Of a stretch of DNA of 64,000 nucleotides, positions 32,901 to 44,734 are shown piece after piece. This stretch comes from Hericium rajendrae. Its lineage: Eukaryota > Basidiomycota > Agaricomycetes > Russulales > Hericiaceae. The stretch is from contig CM065878.1 of the NCBI GenBank assembly GCA_033439255.1, positions 620,001 to 684,000 on the forward strand, written 5' to 3'. The position numbers and the translations under genes were made by a program. The notes under the pieces are model-generated. The model did not search any database. It was not told the DNA's origin and saw only the letters and a program-made list of their open reading frames with translations. Positions within the stretch are counted from its first letter, which is position 1. Every line of letters starts with the position of its first letter.

Positions 32901-35299
32901 AAGCCCTCGAATGTGGCGGGCAGATATCAGTGTTAAAAGTGCCTCTCTCGCGAGTTGTTGGAAGCAAGGACGGCGCCTGATCGAGGACTTACATCACTTC
33001 TGCGCAGACGTCCTTGACGATATTGACAACATCGAGGATGCCTCCATTTTCGCACCTGAAGGCACATTAATTTTCGATATACCTCTCGCTGAAGACGATA
33101 CGGAAGACCTTGAGGTCCCGCTAGAGTGTCTGCCTGCGGTAGATGCAAGCATGGCAAATCCGACTGAGGGCATGCAGGAGCTCGAGGAAATGGCAGCAGA
33201 CGGCGACGCACCAGATCTTGATGGAGATGGCGGTCATAGTAAGCTATTCCCAAGATCTGTTGATATCAACGGTGATGGTACCATGGTCCACAAAGCTCGA
33301 GCGCTTTCTAGCCGGTTCAAGTACAATAAGACTACAAGTTCGACTGATCGACTGCGTCGGGTGCAACAAGAGGGTCGATACAAGTCGGTGACATCGAGCG
33401 CGCGCCCTCCGTACCTCGTTGACGGCAACGGCACCGGCGGACTGGACGCTCACGGTCCATTACTCCTTATTCATGATCCTATTGCCTCACTTCTCTCATG
33501 TGATCAGAAGCTCTTTCTATGCATCGGTGAAGTCAACGCTATCCATGTCGACTCAAGGCCTGTTGATGAAATCCCTTTGGAGCTTCTCTCGGAGAAGACT
33601 GTCATCATCTCGTATCAACTTGTCAGTTTGACGGCGACAGACTCGGACGACGACCCCTCTCTAAAGCACGATTGGCGCTCTGCACGATCTCTGATGCTCA
33701 CATTCAAGGTTCCGGGCACACTCGTGCAGCCAGTTAATCCTCCCCTCGATTGTCATATTCCCGGACGTCCTCGAATGCTCTTTGAAAGCGGAATTCTGAT
33801 GGCCATGGCATCTAGTCTCCATGACCGACTGACTATGAACCACATCAAATTGATTCCGCGTACCAAAACGGCCGCGGAGTTTCCGTATCGTGAGCGATCA
33901 GGTATGTGATCTCCGATCTATTCATATTTCTAATCGACTGACGGAAGTATTTTACTAGGGAAGGCTTGCTTCATCACCGAAAGGAGTGATGAGGTGCGCG
34001 ACTTAGTTCCAAATTCATGCCCGAACTGCTTGTCCTCTATCGCCTTCGAATCCGGCCAACGGGCCCTCGAGCATATGGGCAGTCACGTCCTTCATGATGT
34101 CACTGTTGACCGTGCTTTGGAGCCATGTGGTTTATGCCTGCGCTCGTTCTCACTATGCCAGATCTTCCTGCAACAAGCGAGAGGGCGGAATGGAAATCTA
34201 TCTATCAACCGAAAGAAAAGTACATGTCAAAACATGGTCAGTTTTTCGTATGGAGTGGCCTCAACTTCGTCGAAAACCTCACCGTGCTCAAACGTGCCTC
34301 TGCGCTGTCCGCTGTGCTCTCAATCTGACCCTGCCGTCTGGAAGTACAACATGAGCATGCATTTTCAACGTGCTCACCCGAATGTACCTCTCAAGTCGTA
34401 TGAGAGTCTGTGGGCTATTATAATCTCCGAGGTACATGAAATGAAGCGAATCTGGCGGGACCGCTACAAGCAAGCAAAAAAGCGCAACAGGAATGCGGGC
34501 GCACCTCTGATAGTATCGGAAGCTCATAGCTCACGCTTAGTATTGACGTAGGTGACTTTTAAAGGGTCCTGGATAACAATCTGCTAACTGATATACAAGT
34601 CCGAACAGTGAAGAGGTGAACAGCGACACGGAAGATGATCTGAGTGCAGCTTCTGGAGATGGTGGGATAAGTGAGGCTGCAAGTGAAACCGACGAAGGAT
34701 ACGATGACTTCGGCACAACTGAATGGCATGGCCATGGACAGGACGAAGCCGAAGACCGAGAGGAGGAATATCTGCAAGAAGAGGATGCTCACCTCGAAGA
34801 CGCCGAGCGACCGTTGACAGAGACCACGGATGACGTTGATGGGACCATCACTGACGTTATTGGAGGTAATGCAGCAGCAGAAACTGGTTCCACATACCAG
34901 GAAATCGACAACGCTCTCGCTTCCATGCTTCCAACTCCTCTCGACAGCAGAATTCAAGACACAGGTATCCCAGCATCTCTGTCGCCCAAAGCGCACGCCG
35001 ACGCGGCAACCGCAAGCAATCGCCCACAGCGCAAACGGAAAGCGACCGACTTGCGAGACGTGAAAGTATGCTTTTGTGGCGAACGTGTCCTGGAAGAGGA
35101 AGAAGGTGCCGTGAAGTGCATGAAGGCGAGCTGCGAAACACAATGGGTGAGTACCAAGACTAGGAAAACAATTGGCATATTACTTACTGATCCTTGATTT
35201 AAGTATCACTTGGAATGTGTTGATCTTGATCTACCGCATATGAAATGGATCTGCAATGTTTGTAGAGAGGGGCAGAAGGGGAAGCGACGCAGAGCGTAG
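29924..35299 (+). CDS. 1,689-aa transposase-like protein with C2HC finger, P-element-like core and PHD finger
   Basis: Six exons (29924-30585, 30663-31770, 31834-33901, 33959-34547, 34600-35146, 35204-35299) total 5070 nt and keep phase at every junction; all donors are GT and all acceptors AG. Domains: a C2HC finger at residues 13-40 (CPDC ... H ... C); a low-complexity linker; a large helical region; an RNase H-like core inferred from VSLASDG (D about 653), then DKDYKHVFKRLRNALL (about 701), then GTDRLESLFGILRTMVGND (E about 879). The last two echo the D-x-H-L-x-K-x-x-R-N-N-L and E-x-F-F/L-x-x-x-R motifs of P-element/THAP9 enzymes. C-terminal to that are Cys/His clusters (CPNC ... H ... C, CPLC ... 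H) and a PHD finger at about 1631-1678 (VCFCGE ... CMKASCETQW/YHLEC ... WICNVC). It probably cuts and pastes the surrounding element. The catalytic triad is inference. Confidence 0.8.
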
Positions 35300-35464
35300 T
35301 GAAAAGAGTTAGCGATCGTGTCGCAGGTCGCATTAGAGTGCGGGGACAATGCGGGGAAACACATCTTATCTTATCTTTCCATATATGGTAATGTGCCTGA
35401 TTACGTACCTACCTAGGTCGACCCTCGGGGCCTTATAGAAAAAAAGTACCATATGTTTTCCTAC

Positions 35465-35484
35465 AACATCCCGAGCCCCCCTTG
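35465..35484 (-). repeat. Right 20-bp terminal inverted repeat
   Basis: Exact inverse of the left end; followed directly by the duplicated CAAGCATG at 35485-35492. Confidence 0.9.
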
Positions 35485-35492
35485 CAAGCATG

Positions 35493-36159
35493 CAATCCTG
35501 GGTTTCACGAGTAGAGATCAGAGGCTGCTCTGAAATAAGGTGCAATGATTCATGGCTCACACCAATCTGTATGGGTACACGCCATCGGAGGGACTTGAGA
35601 TTTCACACGATACAAATCTGAGGCACCCACAGATCTAGTCTTCGGTTATCGCTGATCGCAAATATTGATGGGTTTATCCATTCCCATGTCCTCCTGTGTA
35701 GGTGGATTACAGACATGTGCTAGAGGAGAGTGAGAAGGAGGAGAGAAAGGCAGAGGAGTCTGAAAACAACGTGCAGCGTGAGTCGCATGGCATTATAGGC
35801 TGTCAGTCACGGATGCCACGCACCTAACATATCTCGAACGTTGGCATGTACTAAGGCACAAAAAGTGGGATGTACTAAGGCATGAAAAGTGGGATGATAA
35901 CATGGTGTGGTATAGAGGAGTGCATATCACACACAAAAAGCTACTTTTTGGTGGAGAGTGGGCATGGGACGGTAAGTCAACGGTAAGTGACAGTTGCGGG
36001 CATGAGGATGGGAGCGCCACAACCACAGCCGGAAAGGGCAAGGCCGAGGTCTACACCGAGGTGCAGACGCACGGAGGCATCTTGTGAGATTGATACAGGA
36101 GTCAGTAGTTGTGAAAATATGCTAGGAGCTGCAAATGTCCATGATCAGAGGAGAAACAG
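35493..36159. other. Intergenic DNA right of the transposon
   Basis: No convincing gene. A short direct repeat (TGTACTAAGGCA, with AAAAGTGGGATG) occurs twice at about 35847-35895. The GGCTCGG array begins at about 36160. Confidence 0.4.
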
Positions 36160-38370
36160 AGACTGCATACCGAGCCATACCGAGCCACTGAGCCACACCT
36201 TAGTCCTGGCTCCATTGTGGCTCGATATGGCTCAGAGCAGCTACTGAGGTACTGAGCGCTGAGCTGCCGAGCAGTATTTCCAGTCGATTGTCAATGTTGG
36301 CTCGGTATGGCTCGGTGCAGCTACACTGAACTGCCGAGCCACAGACGAGCCAAAAAAAAAAGGCCCAGTGAGCCACCGAGCCACACCGAGCCACCGAGCC
36401 AGCCGTGGCTTGGGGTGCGGCTTGGTGCTTGGTCTCTGGCTCGGTCTGTGGCTAGCTTGCTTTAGTGCTGACTGTTTTGTGGCTTGGTATGTGGTTGTTT
36501 CAGTGGGTGATGGCTCGGTGTGGCTCAGTGTCAGCTAGTTGTGGCTCAATGGCCCAGTGTCACATTGAAATCTGATTTTCCAAATTTGGAAAATCTGGTT
36601 TTCAGTGGCTCGGTGGCTCGGTGGCTCGGTGTGGCTCGGTAGCTCGATCTCTGGCTAACCGCAGACACACCTCCAAGCTGCAGCAAGCCAGACACCTAGC
36701 TGCACTCCAAGCTGCACCGAGCCAGACACGTGAGCCAATACCACTGAATATCACATACCAAGCCACATAGTGCCAGTACTAAGCTAGCCAGAGACGACCG
36801 ACACACCCCGAGTCTGCCTGGTGAAATCTGATTTCCAGATTTGGAAATCCAGACTTCAATGGCTCGGCGGCTCGACATGGCTCGGTGCGGCTTATCGAGC
36901 TACCGAGCCACTGACCGAGCCAGAGACCTAGCCACACGCCGAGCCAGAGACCTACCGAGCCACTGACCGAGCCAGAGACCTAGCCACACGCCGAGCCAGA
37001 GACCCAGTCGTCGCACCCCGAGCCGCACTCGTGCGGCTCGTATGGCTCGGGGTGCGACTGGGTCTCTGGCTCGGCGTGTGGCTAGGTCTCTGGCTCGGTC
37101 AGTGCTGGGCTATTTGAGCCCATCATCCTATCTACTATGCAAAATTGAGCCACTACTAGCTGACACTGAGCTACACAACCCAACCCACCCACTGAAAACC
37201 ACATACCAAGCCACAGAACAGTCAGCAGGCACTAAAGCTAGCCACAGACCGAGCCAGAGACCAAGCCACACCCCAAGCCATGGCTGGCTCGGTGGCTCGG
37301 TGTGGCTCGGTGGCTCACTGGGCCTTTTTTTTTTTGGCTCGTCTGTGGCTCGGCAGTTCAGTGTAGCTGCACCGAGCCATATCGAGCCAGCATTGGCATA
37401 CCACCTTCCTTTTTGAGCAATATTTTTACCAACCCATTCTTTTTTGTTCTCTCAAATATTACCCAGCTGAGGAGCAGCTCGGTCCTTGACCGAGCCAAAC
37501 CAAATCAACATCAAACTATATTTCCAAATTTGGAAGTTTATTTTCAGTAGCTCGGTGGCTTTGCATGGGCCAGAGCCTCACCGAGCCAAAAGAGCCAATG
37601 CCAATTACCAACCACATATTGAGCCAAGTGGAGCCATGTAGAGCCAGCACTGTGTTAGCCAGCCGCACCCCCGAGCCACACTGAGCCAGACACCTAGCCA
37701 TAGCTCGAGCCACACCCTAAGCCCACCGTGACCAAGTGAGGTACTCGGCTCTTTTGGCTCGGTGGCTCACCGAGCCACCGAGCCGAGCCACCGAGCCACT
37801 GAAAATAAATTTCCAAATTTGGAAATATAGTTTAGTGTTGGTTCGGTCTGGCTCGGTGAGCCATTGAGCCAAGGACCGAGCCACCGAGCCAAGAACTGAG
37901 CCAAGGACCGAGCTACTCCTCAGCTGGATCAGTGGATCAGTGGCTCGGTGGCTCACTGAGCCAGACTGAATCAACACTAAACTATATGTCCAAATTTGGA
38001 AATTTATTTTCAGTGGCTCGGTGGCTCGGTGACTCGGTGGCTCGGTGACTCGGTGGCTCAGTGGCTTAGCTCAGTGGCTTGGTGGCTTGGCTCGGTGACT
38101 TGGTGGCTTGGCTCGGTGGCTCGGCTCGGTGGCTTGGTGGCTCATGACTCAAGCTACAGCTAGGTATCTGGCTCAGTACAGTGTGATGTCTAGCTCAGTG
38201 CAGCTAGGTGTCTGGCTTGATAACCTTGGCTAGGTGTTTGGCTCGGTGCAGCTCGGCATCTGGCTCAGTACGACTCAGTGTCTGGCTCGGTTGGCTTGGT
38301 GTGGCTCGGTGTCTGGCTCGGTGCAGCTCGGTGTCTGGCTCGATAACCTTGGCTAGGTGTTTGGCTCAAT
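36160..38370. repeat. GGCTCGG-rich inverted array, copy 2
   Basis: The same units as 19370-21515, arranged in another register. An inverted unit (about 36296-37015) meets a forward unit (about 37030-37960) at a foldback made of GCACCCCGAGCC and GGCTCGGGGTGC (37014-37065), and the start of a further inverted unit follows to about 38030. Beyond this is a degenerate run of GGCTCGGTGACTCGG words (38030-38370). Sections such as 37085-37740 are nearly identical to 19600-20230. No coding content. Confidence 0.85.
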
Positions 38371-38592
38371 GCAGCTTGTTAAGCCAGCATTGGCAGACAA
38401 AATGTCACCTTCCTTTTAAAGTAATACAACATACCATTCCTCACTGTTCCTCCCCAACATTGATTGATTTTTATCTTAAAATTGAGACCGCCAATTGCTC
38501 TAAAAATTTGCACATCATATCCTAATATGGTTCTGCATATGTGCAAAAAGTTTGAGCCCAATCCGACGAGCGCAAGATTTGTGCTACCACCA

Positions 38593-41500
38593 CTATTTGA
38601 CTGTATAAATAGAGAGTCCAAGGCCAAAGTATTTGGAGGTCAACTTTTCAAGGTGAGATGAAAATTTATCAGAAGAGACTCTTTCTCCATGTTGCATGTA
38701 GAGAAATTCAGCATAGTTGTCTTGCACTTGAGAGCCCCAGAGAATTCCTGCAAATAAAATCTCCAGTGGTCTGATATGGATCAGATAATACTGATTTAAC
38801 TTGGCAAGTGCTGTTGGAAGGAGCATCGGAACAAAGCTGTCCATACCACGAATATTGGTGCCTTTATGATATTGCATTATGAACCACATATCACCATGTG
38901 CCAGATAAACATTGCGTTGTCGAAGGCCATTGCGAATGCGAACATCCATAAATTCTGTTCCTCTTGGTGGTTGAGTAGGCAAAATGTGGTTCAAGACAGA
39001 TAGCATCTGATTGATCTCTGCAGTGTGAGCCATGAATTGTAGAAGTGCAGTATGATTCCAAGCCAAGCCATCATCAGAAACATGACCAATAGCAAATTGT
39101 TTGCCAGCCTCCAATTTCTCCAATAACTCCATGGGCTTAGTAGTGAAGGTTGCATTGTTTAGCCATGAGTATCCAGCATAGTCGTTGGACATATCGTCAA
39201 CAAGATTAGAGGGAATCTGATAATTAAGAGGAATGTTATCAGAAAGTTGGTACATCTTGTGTTCAACATCCTGCATGAGATGTTTCAAGCCTGAGCGTAG
39301 CTTGGCAATCTCTAGTGTGTGGCCTTTGAAGCTGACTTCTGTCATGTTACGACTCCATGTAATCTTGGGAGGTGCAGCTTGTCCCTTCACCAGAGCAGTA
39401 GTATAATGCTGATAGTCTTGAATAGCAGCATAGGTAGAGACAGCTTGCTCAGATAGAAAGAGCTGACAGTAGTGATGACATGCTCTACAAAAAAAATATT
39501 TAGATTATTAACTTTAATAATAACTTATTACTTACCCCATAGCTTTGTCCTCAAAGTCACCTTTCTTCAAATCTATTTGAAACAGCATAACTGCCTTGAT
39601 AAGATAGATCCAGACTGACAAGTGAGTGGCAAAAAGATTGGGACCAATAAAAGATCCATCTTCACGAAGACTGTCTACTGCTAAGAAGCACGTAAGGGGA
39701 TCAAGCCACACCTCATCACGATCATTGCCTGTGGAAGAAAAAAGAGCAAAGACCAAATTGTGAACAGCAAGAATGGTGGCTTCATCTTCATGGACATCAA
39801 GCTTGAGAAGAAATTGGTGTGCCAAAGTGATCTGACTAGGAGTCAAAGGAAGCTCATAGGTAGATTCATGGGTACCATCAACATTGCGGAGAACCATGGC
39901 CAAAAAGCGAGTTAAGAATAGAACAGATCTGTTGTGAGTATCAGGACGATCATATCCCTTCCATGTAGCGCCAGAAGATTCTCTGTAAGATATTATTAGT
40001 AAAATACTTATGATAATAATAAATGCAAACATACGATGGATATTGCTCTAATGCTTTGAGGATAAGCCGAGCTATATTGTGAGATTTATTGACTATAGAA
40101 TGCAGATACTTGTTGACAACTTGTTTGAGATGACCCAGTCTTATATTGAATCTTGATGGATGACCACCCTGACCTGGAGCAAAATATTCAGGCAAAGAAC
40201 CTAAATCCAAAAGCAGTGTCCGCTTTGAACGATCTTGATAGTAGTCTTTAAGATGAATATGCCAGTTGGTAACCTGTAAAAGAGGAGGAATGTCCCTTTC
40301 AGTGCTTGGAGCAGCTGCATTGTGTTTCAAGCTAGAGATGTGCTGAGGATAGAGAGTGGTGATAAACATATCATAGGCAGAGGTGATGGGAGGAACAGAA
40401 AGAGTGGGATCTACAGCAAAATACTGGCGTGCATTGGCTGTGACACTAGACCAGTAGAAAAATGTCTGAATGGAGGCTTCAACATCTTTTTTATCAAAAG
40501 CTGTGTGAGTACTAGAGTGCACTTCTCTGGAATGCCTAGATACAAGATCAAAGCTGAGAGAAACATATGAGCACTGAGGGCATTTGAAACCAGATTCGAT
40601 CTTCAATCCTTCAACAGGCCTCTTGTCCAATGGAGCAGGAACATTGAGATTACAATAAAGACCAAAGCGTTGAATAGCCTCCTGTAAAAATTTATCAATG
40701 TCAAGATTCTTGTGACCATGGGTTTGCAAATGTTTTTTCAAGTCCTGAGGAAGAGATGCTTTTTTACAAGTAACACAGATGATGAGTTTGTGAACTTTAT
40801 TGATGACACAACCTAAAGCATCTAAAGTATTGTTGCTGAAAAGCTGAGATGTAGAGGTGTCTGGTTTTATTTCATCACCTACAAAAATATCAATCATTTG
40901 AAATTGTACTTGATTAAAAAAATATAAATTCTTACTGAGATGCAAAGTCTGAGTCAGTTTGGCATCAACTAGATCAAGAGACATATTCATAGCATCATCA
41001 CTAGACAATGACTTGTGATCATCTTGCATGATAGTATCATCTTTTGGTTCTGGAGATGGTATACGTGACACATGCTCTGAGAGTTGACGAGAGGTTGACT
41101 GAGAGACCAAAGGGGTATGAGAAGCAGAAGATTGAGGAGTAACATTCCTAGTTGAGACTCCACCATATGGACCAGCTGATGGATGAGTTCTGATAGAACG
41201 ACTTGGACCGAGACCAGAATTATGATGCTCAGCCTCATGTGATCTGACATGATTGTACATATCACGGGAGTTGTCTGTAGTATGAGGGCAAAGCCAGCAA
41301 GTGAATAATCTTGTAGCTTCATCACGTTGAAGTGTATATTTGATGCCTGTATTAATAAATATATTAAAATATATTAATTAATAATAATATTTGAAAAGTT
41401 ACCCTTAAATGTAATAATAGTAGACATTGTGGTGACTGCAGAGTGATGTGCATTGTATGTTCCAACATTGCTAAACTTTTTGCTACAATGATCACACTTG

Positions 41501-41830
41501 AAAGTCTTGGCCACTTAATCTTGATGTTAGACATTATTTATATATAATAAAATTTTACATACTTTGTGGAGAAATTGGATCACCAAAGAGATGAAGAAGA
41601 AGATTGAAATAATCTAAACAGTTTCATTATATAAAAATTTAATCATATTTTTTTTTAATTTTAGATAGCAACTTACAGATGGTAGTGGTTCAAGATCAAG
41701 AGTGATAAAGAGTTGAGGCTATATAAAAAGTGTTAGTAGTAAAGTAGATTGGTAGCAAATGAGTACTTACTTGAATTGATGATAGTTGTAGATCAAGAGA
41801 TTATTTGGATTTGTTTATCAGATGATGCAA
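38593..41830 (-). pseudogene. OrsD/DUF3505-type C2H2 protein gene of a mobile element, 3' truncated
   Basis: Exons read leftward from about 41830: SLDLQLSS, then LDLEPLPS, LLLHLFGDPISPQ, a first zinc finger (KCDHCSKKFSNVGTYNAHH, about 41500-41410), a second (FTCWLCPHTTDNSRDMYNHV), and a Ser/Pro-rich linker. The OrsD-type pair of C2H2 fingers follows (ICVTCKKASLPQDLKKHL and KCPQCSYVSLSFDLVSRH, about 40780-40520). The rest is a long helical region containing WKGYDRPDTHNR, TPSQITLAHQFLL, HGDMWFIMQYHKG and HLEKLTSKYFGLGLSI, after which it stops at 38593. In relatives I recall, the chain continues well beyond this point, so the 3' end seems to have been lost where the GGCTCGG array now lies. The family is fungal and element-associated; its chemistry is not established to my knowledge. 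Start not resolved. Confidence 0.6.
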
Positions 41831-42099
41831 ACTTCTGACAATGCTTAGTCAGGATGAGTTCCAAAGTAATGCTGACTAAGACACTTAAGAAAAATATAAT
41901 ATAATATAATATAATAATAATAAAAACAGAAAAGAAAAAAGAATACAAGTCAGATTTTATAATCATACCTGTTTGATCTAGACATCTAATTATGTACAAA
42001 TTTTTTCAGATTTTTTCGAAATTTATAAAGAGATCATGACTTACTGATGGTAATAGTTCAAGATCAAGAGTGATATTTGTTCCTATTGACAGCTACAGG

Positions 42100-42480
42100 T
42101 CTCAAATAGAGTTCCGATGTTTTTTCCCACGCCTTAGCACAGGCACAATTTTCGACTTTTTGCTTATGTAAAAAGTGTGCAGATACTTTTTATATAAGCA
42201 TATCGTGAGAAGAAAATCAAAGTTGTAGAGAAAATTTTTCCGAACAAGGCTGCATTGGTCTCGTATACACAGCCATCATTGTTATTACATAAAATGCAAA
42301 ATACTCAGTCAGACCCGAGTTTGAAGAGACTTAGCCATGATTTTCGAAATTTTCTGCTTATGTAAAAGGTGTGCAGATACTTCTTACATAAGCATACTGT
42401 GAGAAGAAAATCAAAATTGTACAGAAAATTTTTCTGAACAAGACTGTATTAGTCTCATATGCACAGCATCTGTTGTTATA
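42100..42480. repeat. Direct repeats with a GCTTATGTAAAAAG hairpin
   Basis: A module of about 130 bp (TTTTCGA, GCTTATGTAAAA hairpin, GAGAAGAAAATCAAAG, TCTCGTATACACAGCC-like) occurs at about 42150-42275, 42340-42475, 43645-43775 and partly at 43835-43970. Each copy contains GCTTATGTAAAA and TTTTACATAAGC-like arms that can pair. Non-coding and AT-rich. Confidence 0.7.
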
Positions 42481-42499
42481 ACATAAAATGTAAAATACT

Positions 42500-43310
42500 T
42501 GGCCAAATTTAATTGATAAATTTTAGTATTTGGCTCATATCTTGCAAGGTACTCTGAGGTATTCTTAGCAAATGATACTCCTATAGTCGGAATAATAATG
42601 GCCACTACCATGCAAAATTTCAGAAGGTACAGACAGGTCCTTGGTATAGTTTCAAGACATGACCGAGCTTAACTGATGCATTTTAGTATTTGGCTCATAT
42701 CTTGCGAGGTACTCCGAGGTATCCTTAGCAAATGACACTTCCATAGTCGGAATAATAATGGCCACCACCACGCAAATTTTCAGAAGGTACAGACAGGTCC
42801 TTGATATAGTTTCAAGACATGACCGAGCTTAACTGATGCATTTTAGTATTTGGCTCATATCTTGCGAGGTACTCCGAGGTATCCTTAGCAAATGACACTC
42901 CCATGGTCGGAATAATAATGGCCACCACCATGCAAATTTTCAGAAGGTACAGACAGGTCCTTGGTATAGTTTCAAGACATGACCGAGCTTAACTGATGCA
43001 TTTTAGTATTTGGCTCATATCTTGCGAGGTACTCCGAGGTATCCTTAGCAAATGACACTCCCATGGTCGGAATAATAATGGCCACCACCACGCAAATTTT
43101 CAGAAGGTACAGATAGGTCCTTGATATAGTTTCAAGACATGACCGAGCTTAACTGATGCATTTTAGTATTTGGCTCATATCTTGCGAGGTACTCCGAGGT
43201 ATCCTTAGCAAATAATACTCCCATGGTCGGAATAATAATGACCACCACCATGCAAAATTTCAGAAGGTACAGACAGGTCCTTGGTATAGTTCTGAGATCT
43301 GATGCAGCCC
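42500..43310 (+). repeat. 160-bp tandem repeat, about five units
   Basis: The marker TTTTAGTATTTGGCTCATAT recurs at about 42520, 42680, 42840, 43000 and 43160, exactly 160 bp apart. Middle units differ at only a few positions; the outermost are more diverged. No open frame spans the units. Confidence 0.9.
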
Positions 43311-43601
43311 AACTAAGCCTAACTTATTACCCTTATTTCTCTACAACCACTTTGAATTATCCTTAGCAGCCACTTGTTCCATGTTAAGATAGATGATGTG
43401 TATTATCATGTTAAATTTCAGCCAAAACGATATAGATTTGAGCTAGCAAACATGCATCGTGCTCAGTTTTGCAGATCGGGGGATAGAAAAAGGCAAATAT
43501 CTTGAGAACGGCTCCGAGGTATTCTTAGCTCTCTTCAGATCTGAGATCGTGCATCAATACCTCAGAGATCCTGAAAGTTTCGGAGAAATCGGAGAGGGTC
43601 A

Positions 43602-43623
43602 CCGTAATGAGGCCTCATTACGG
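43602..43623. repeat. Perfect 22-bp palindrome, first of a related pair
   Basis: CCGTAATGAGG followed by its exact complement. A sister palindrome with the same outer six bases lies at 44735-44756, in the same context (GGTCACCG before, GAGCAAATAGCTTGG after). Confidence 0.9.
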
Positions 43624-43984
43624 CAGAGCAAATAGCTTGGTTTTCGAGATTTTCTGCTTATGTAAGAAGTATCTGCACACCTTTTACATAAGCATACCGT
43701 AAGAAGAAAATCAAAGTTGTAGAGAAAAATTTTCTGAACAAGACTGCATTCGTCTCGTATGCACAGCCTTAGTCACTATGGCATAAAATGCAAAATACTC
43801 GGCCAAACCTGAGTTTGAATAGACTTAGCCATGGTTTTCGAGATTTTTTGCTTATGTAAGAAGTATCTGCACACCTATTATATAAGCAAATTGTAAAAAA
43901 GACTTAGCCACAATTTTCGAGATTTTAGCTTATGTAAAAAGTATGCAGATACCTTTTACATAAGCATATTGATCAAGATAAGAT

Positions 43985-44700
43985 TTGTAGGTCAAGGACC
44001 ACCAAAACTCAAATATCTCCAGAATGAGCTTGAGCAACTTTTAGCTCTCTTCAGATCTGGGATGCTGTATAAATTGCTCAAATACTCACAAATTTTTAGA
44101 GAAATCAGAGCTAATTCATGTATTGACATAGAAACAAAGATCGAGGACCACTAAAACTCAAATATCTCAAGAATGAGCTTGAGCAACTCTTAGCTCTCTT
44201 CACATCTGGGATTGGACATAGATTGCTCAAATATCTGCAAAGTTTCAGAGAAATTGGAGCTGATTCATAAAGTAAGTAGCTTAGATAGTCTTTTAAACTT
44301 GTTTGCTATATATCTCCACAACAAGTTTGAGCAACTCTATGAATCTACCACTCCCAAAATCAGACAAATAGAGGCTATCGTCATGCCAAGTCTCAGCCAA
44401 AAGAGTAAGGAACGTGGCCCAGTTCACTCCAGTTTACTTCAGCCTAACAACCAAACTTAACACCCCTATATCTTTACAACTGCTTTGAGCAACTCTTTGA
44501 AACCACCACTTCCTTGATCAGACAGATGAGGACTAGCAACATGCAAAATTACAGCCCAAACGAGCCACATTTGAGCTGAGGAAGATCAGTCGAGCTGAGG
44601 TTTACAGGTTGAGGACCACAAAAACTCGAATATCTCAAGAATGAGCTTGAGCAACTCTTAGCTTTCTTCAGATCTGGGATCGAGGATTTATTGCTCAGGT
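43985..44700 (+). repeat. Repeated CAAATATCTC/GAATGAGCTTGAGCAACT modules
   Basis: The module with AATGAGCTTGAGCAACT and TAGCTCTCTTCAGATCTGGG occurs at about 44020, 44170 and 44640, interspersed with related CTTTGAGCAACTCT units. Non-coding. Confidence 0.7.
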
Positions 44701-44734
44701 TTTCTGAAATTTTCAGAGAAATCGGAGGTGGTCA

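Larger units (their letters stand above)
29663..35484 (+). mobile_element. Whole-looking 5,822-bp DNA transposon, unnamed family
   Basis: The ends are a perfect 20-bp inverted repeat, CAAGGGGGGCTCGGGATGTT at 29663-29682 and its complement at 35465-35484, bordered by the 8-bp duplication CAAGCATG. One gene fills the interior and all its exons stay in phase. Perfect ends, a perfect duplication and an open transposase suggest a recent insertion. Eight-bp duplications occur in P, hAT and some other superfamilies; the ends do not match a family I know. The encoded core resembles P-element/THAP9 transposases, and Academ-like elements are an alternative to test. Confidence 0.9.

Noticed and set aside
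42500-43310. CRISPR-like array
   Set aside because: 160-bp head-to-tail units without unique spacers in a eukaryotic transposon flank; an ordinary tandem repeat.
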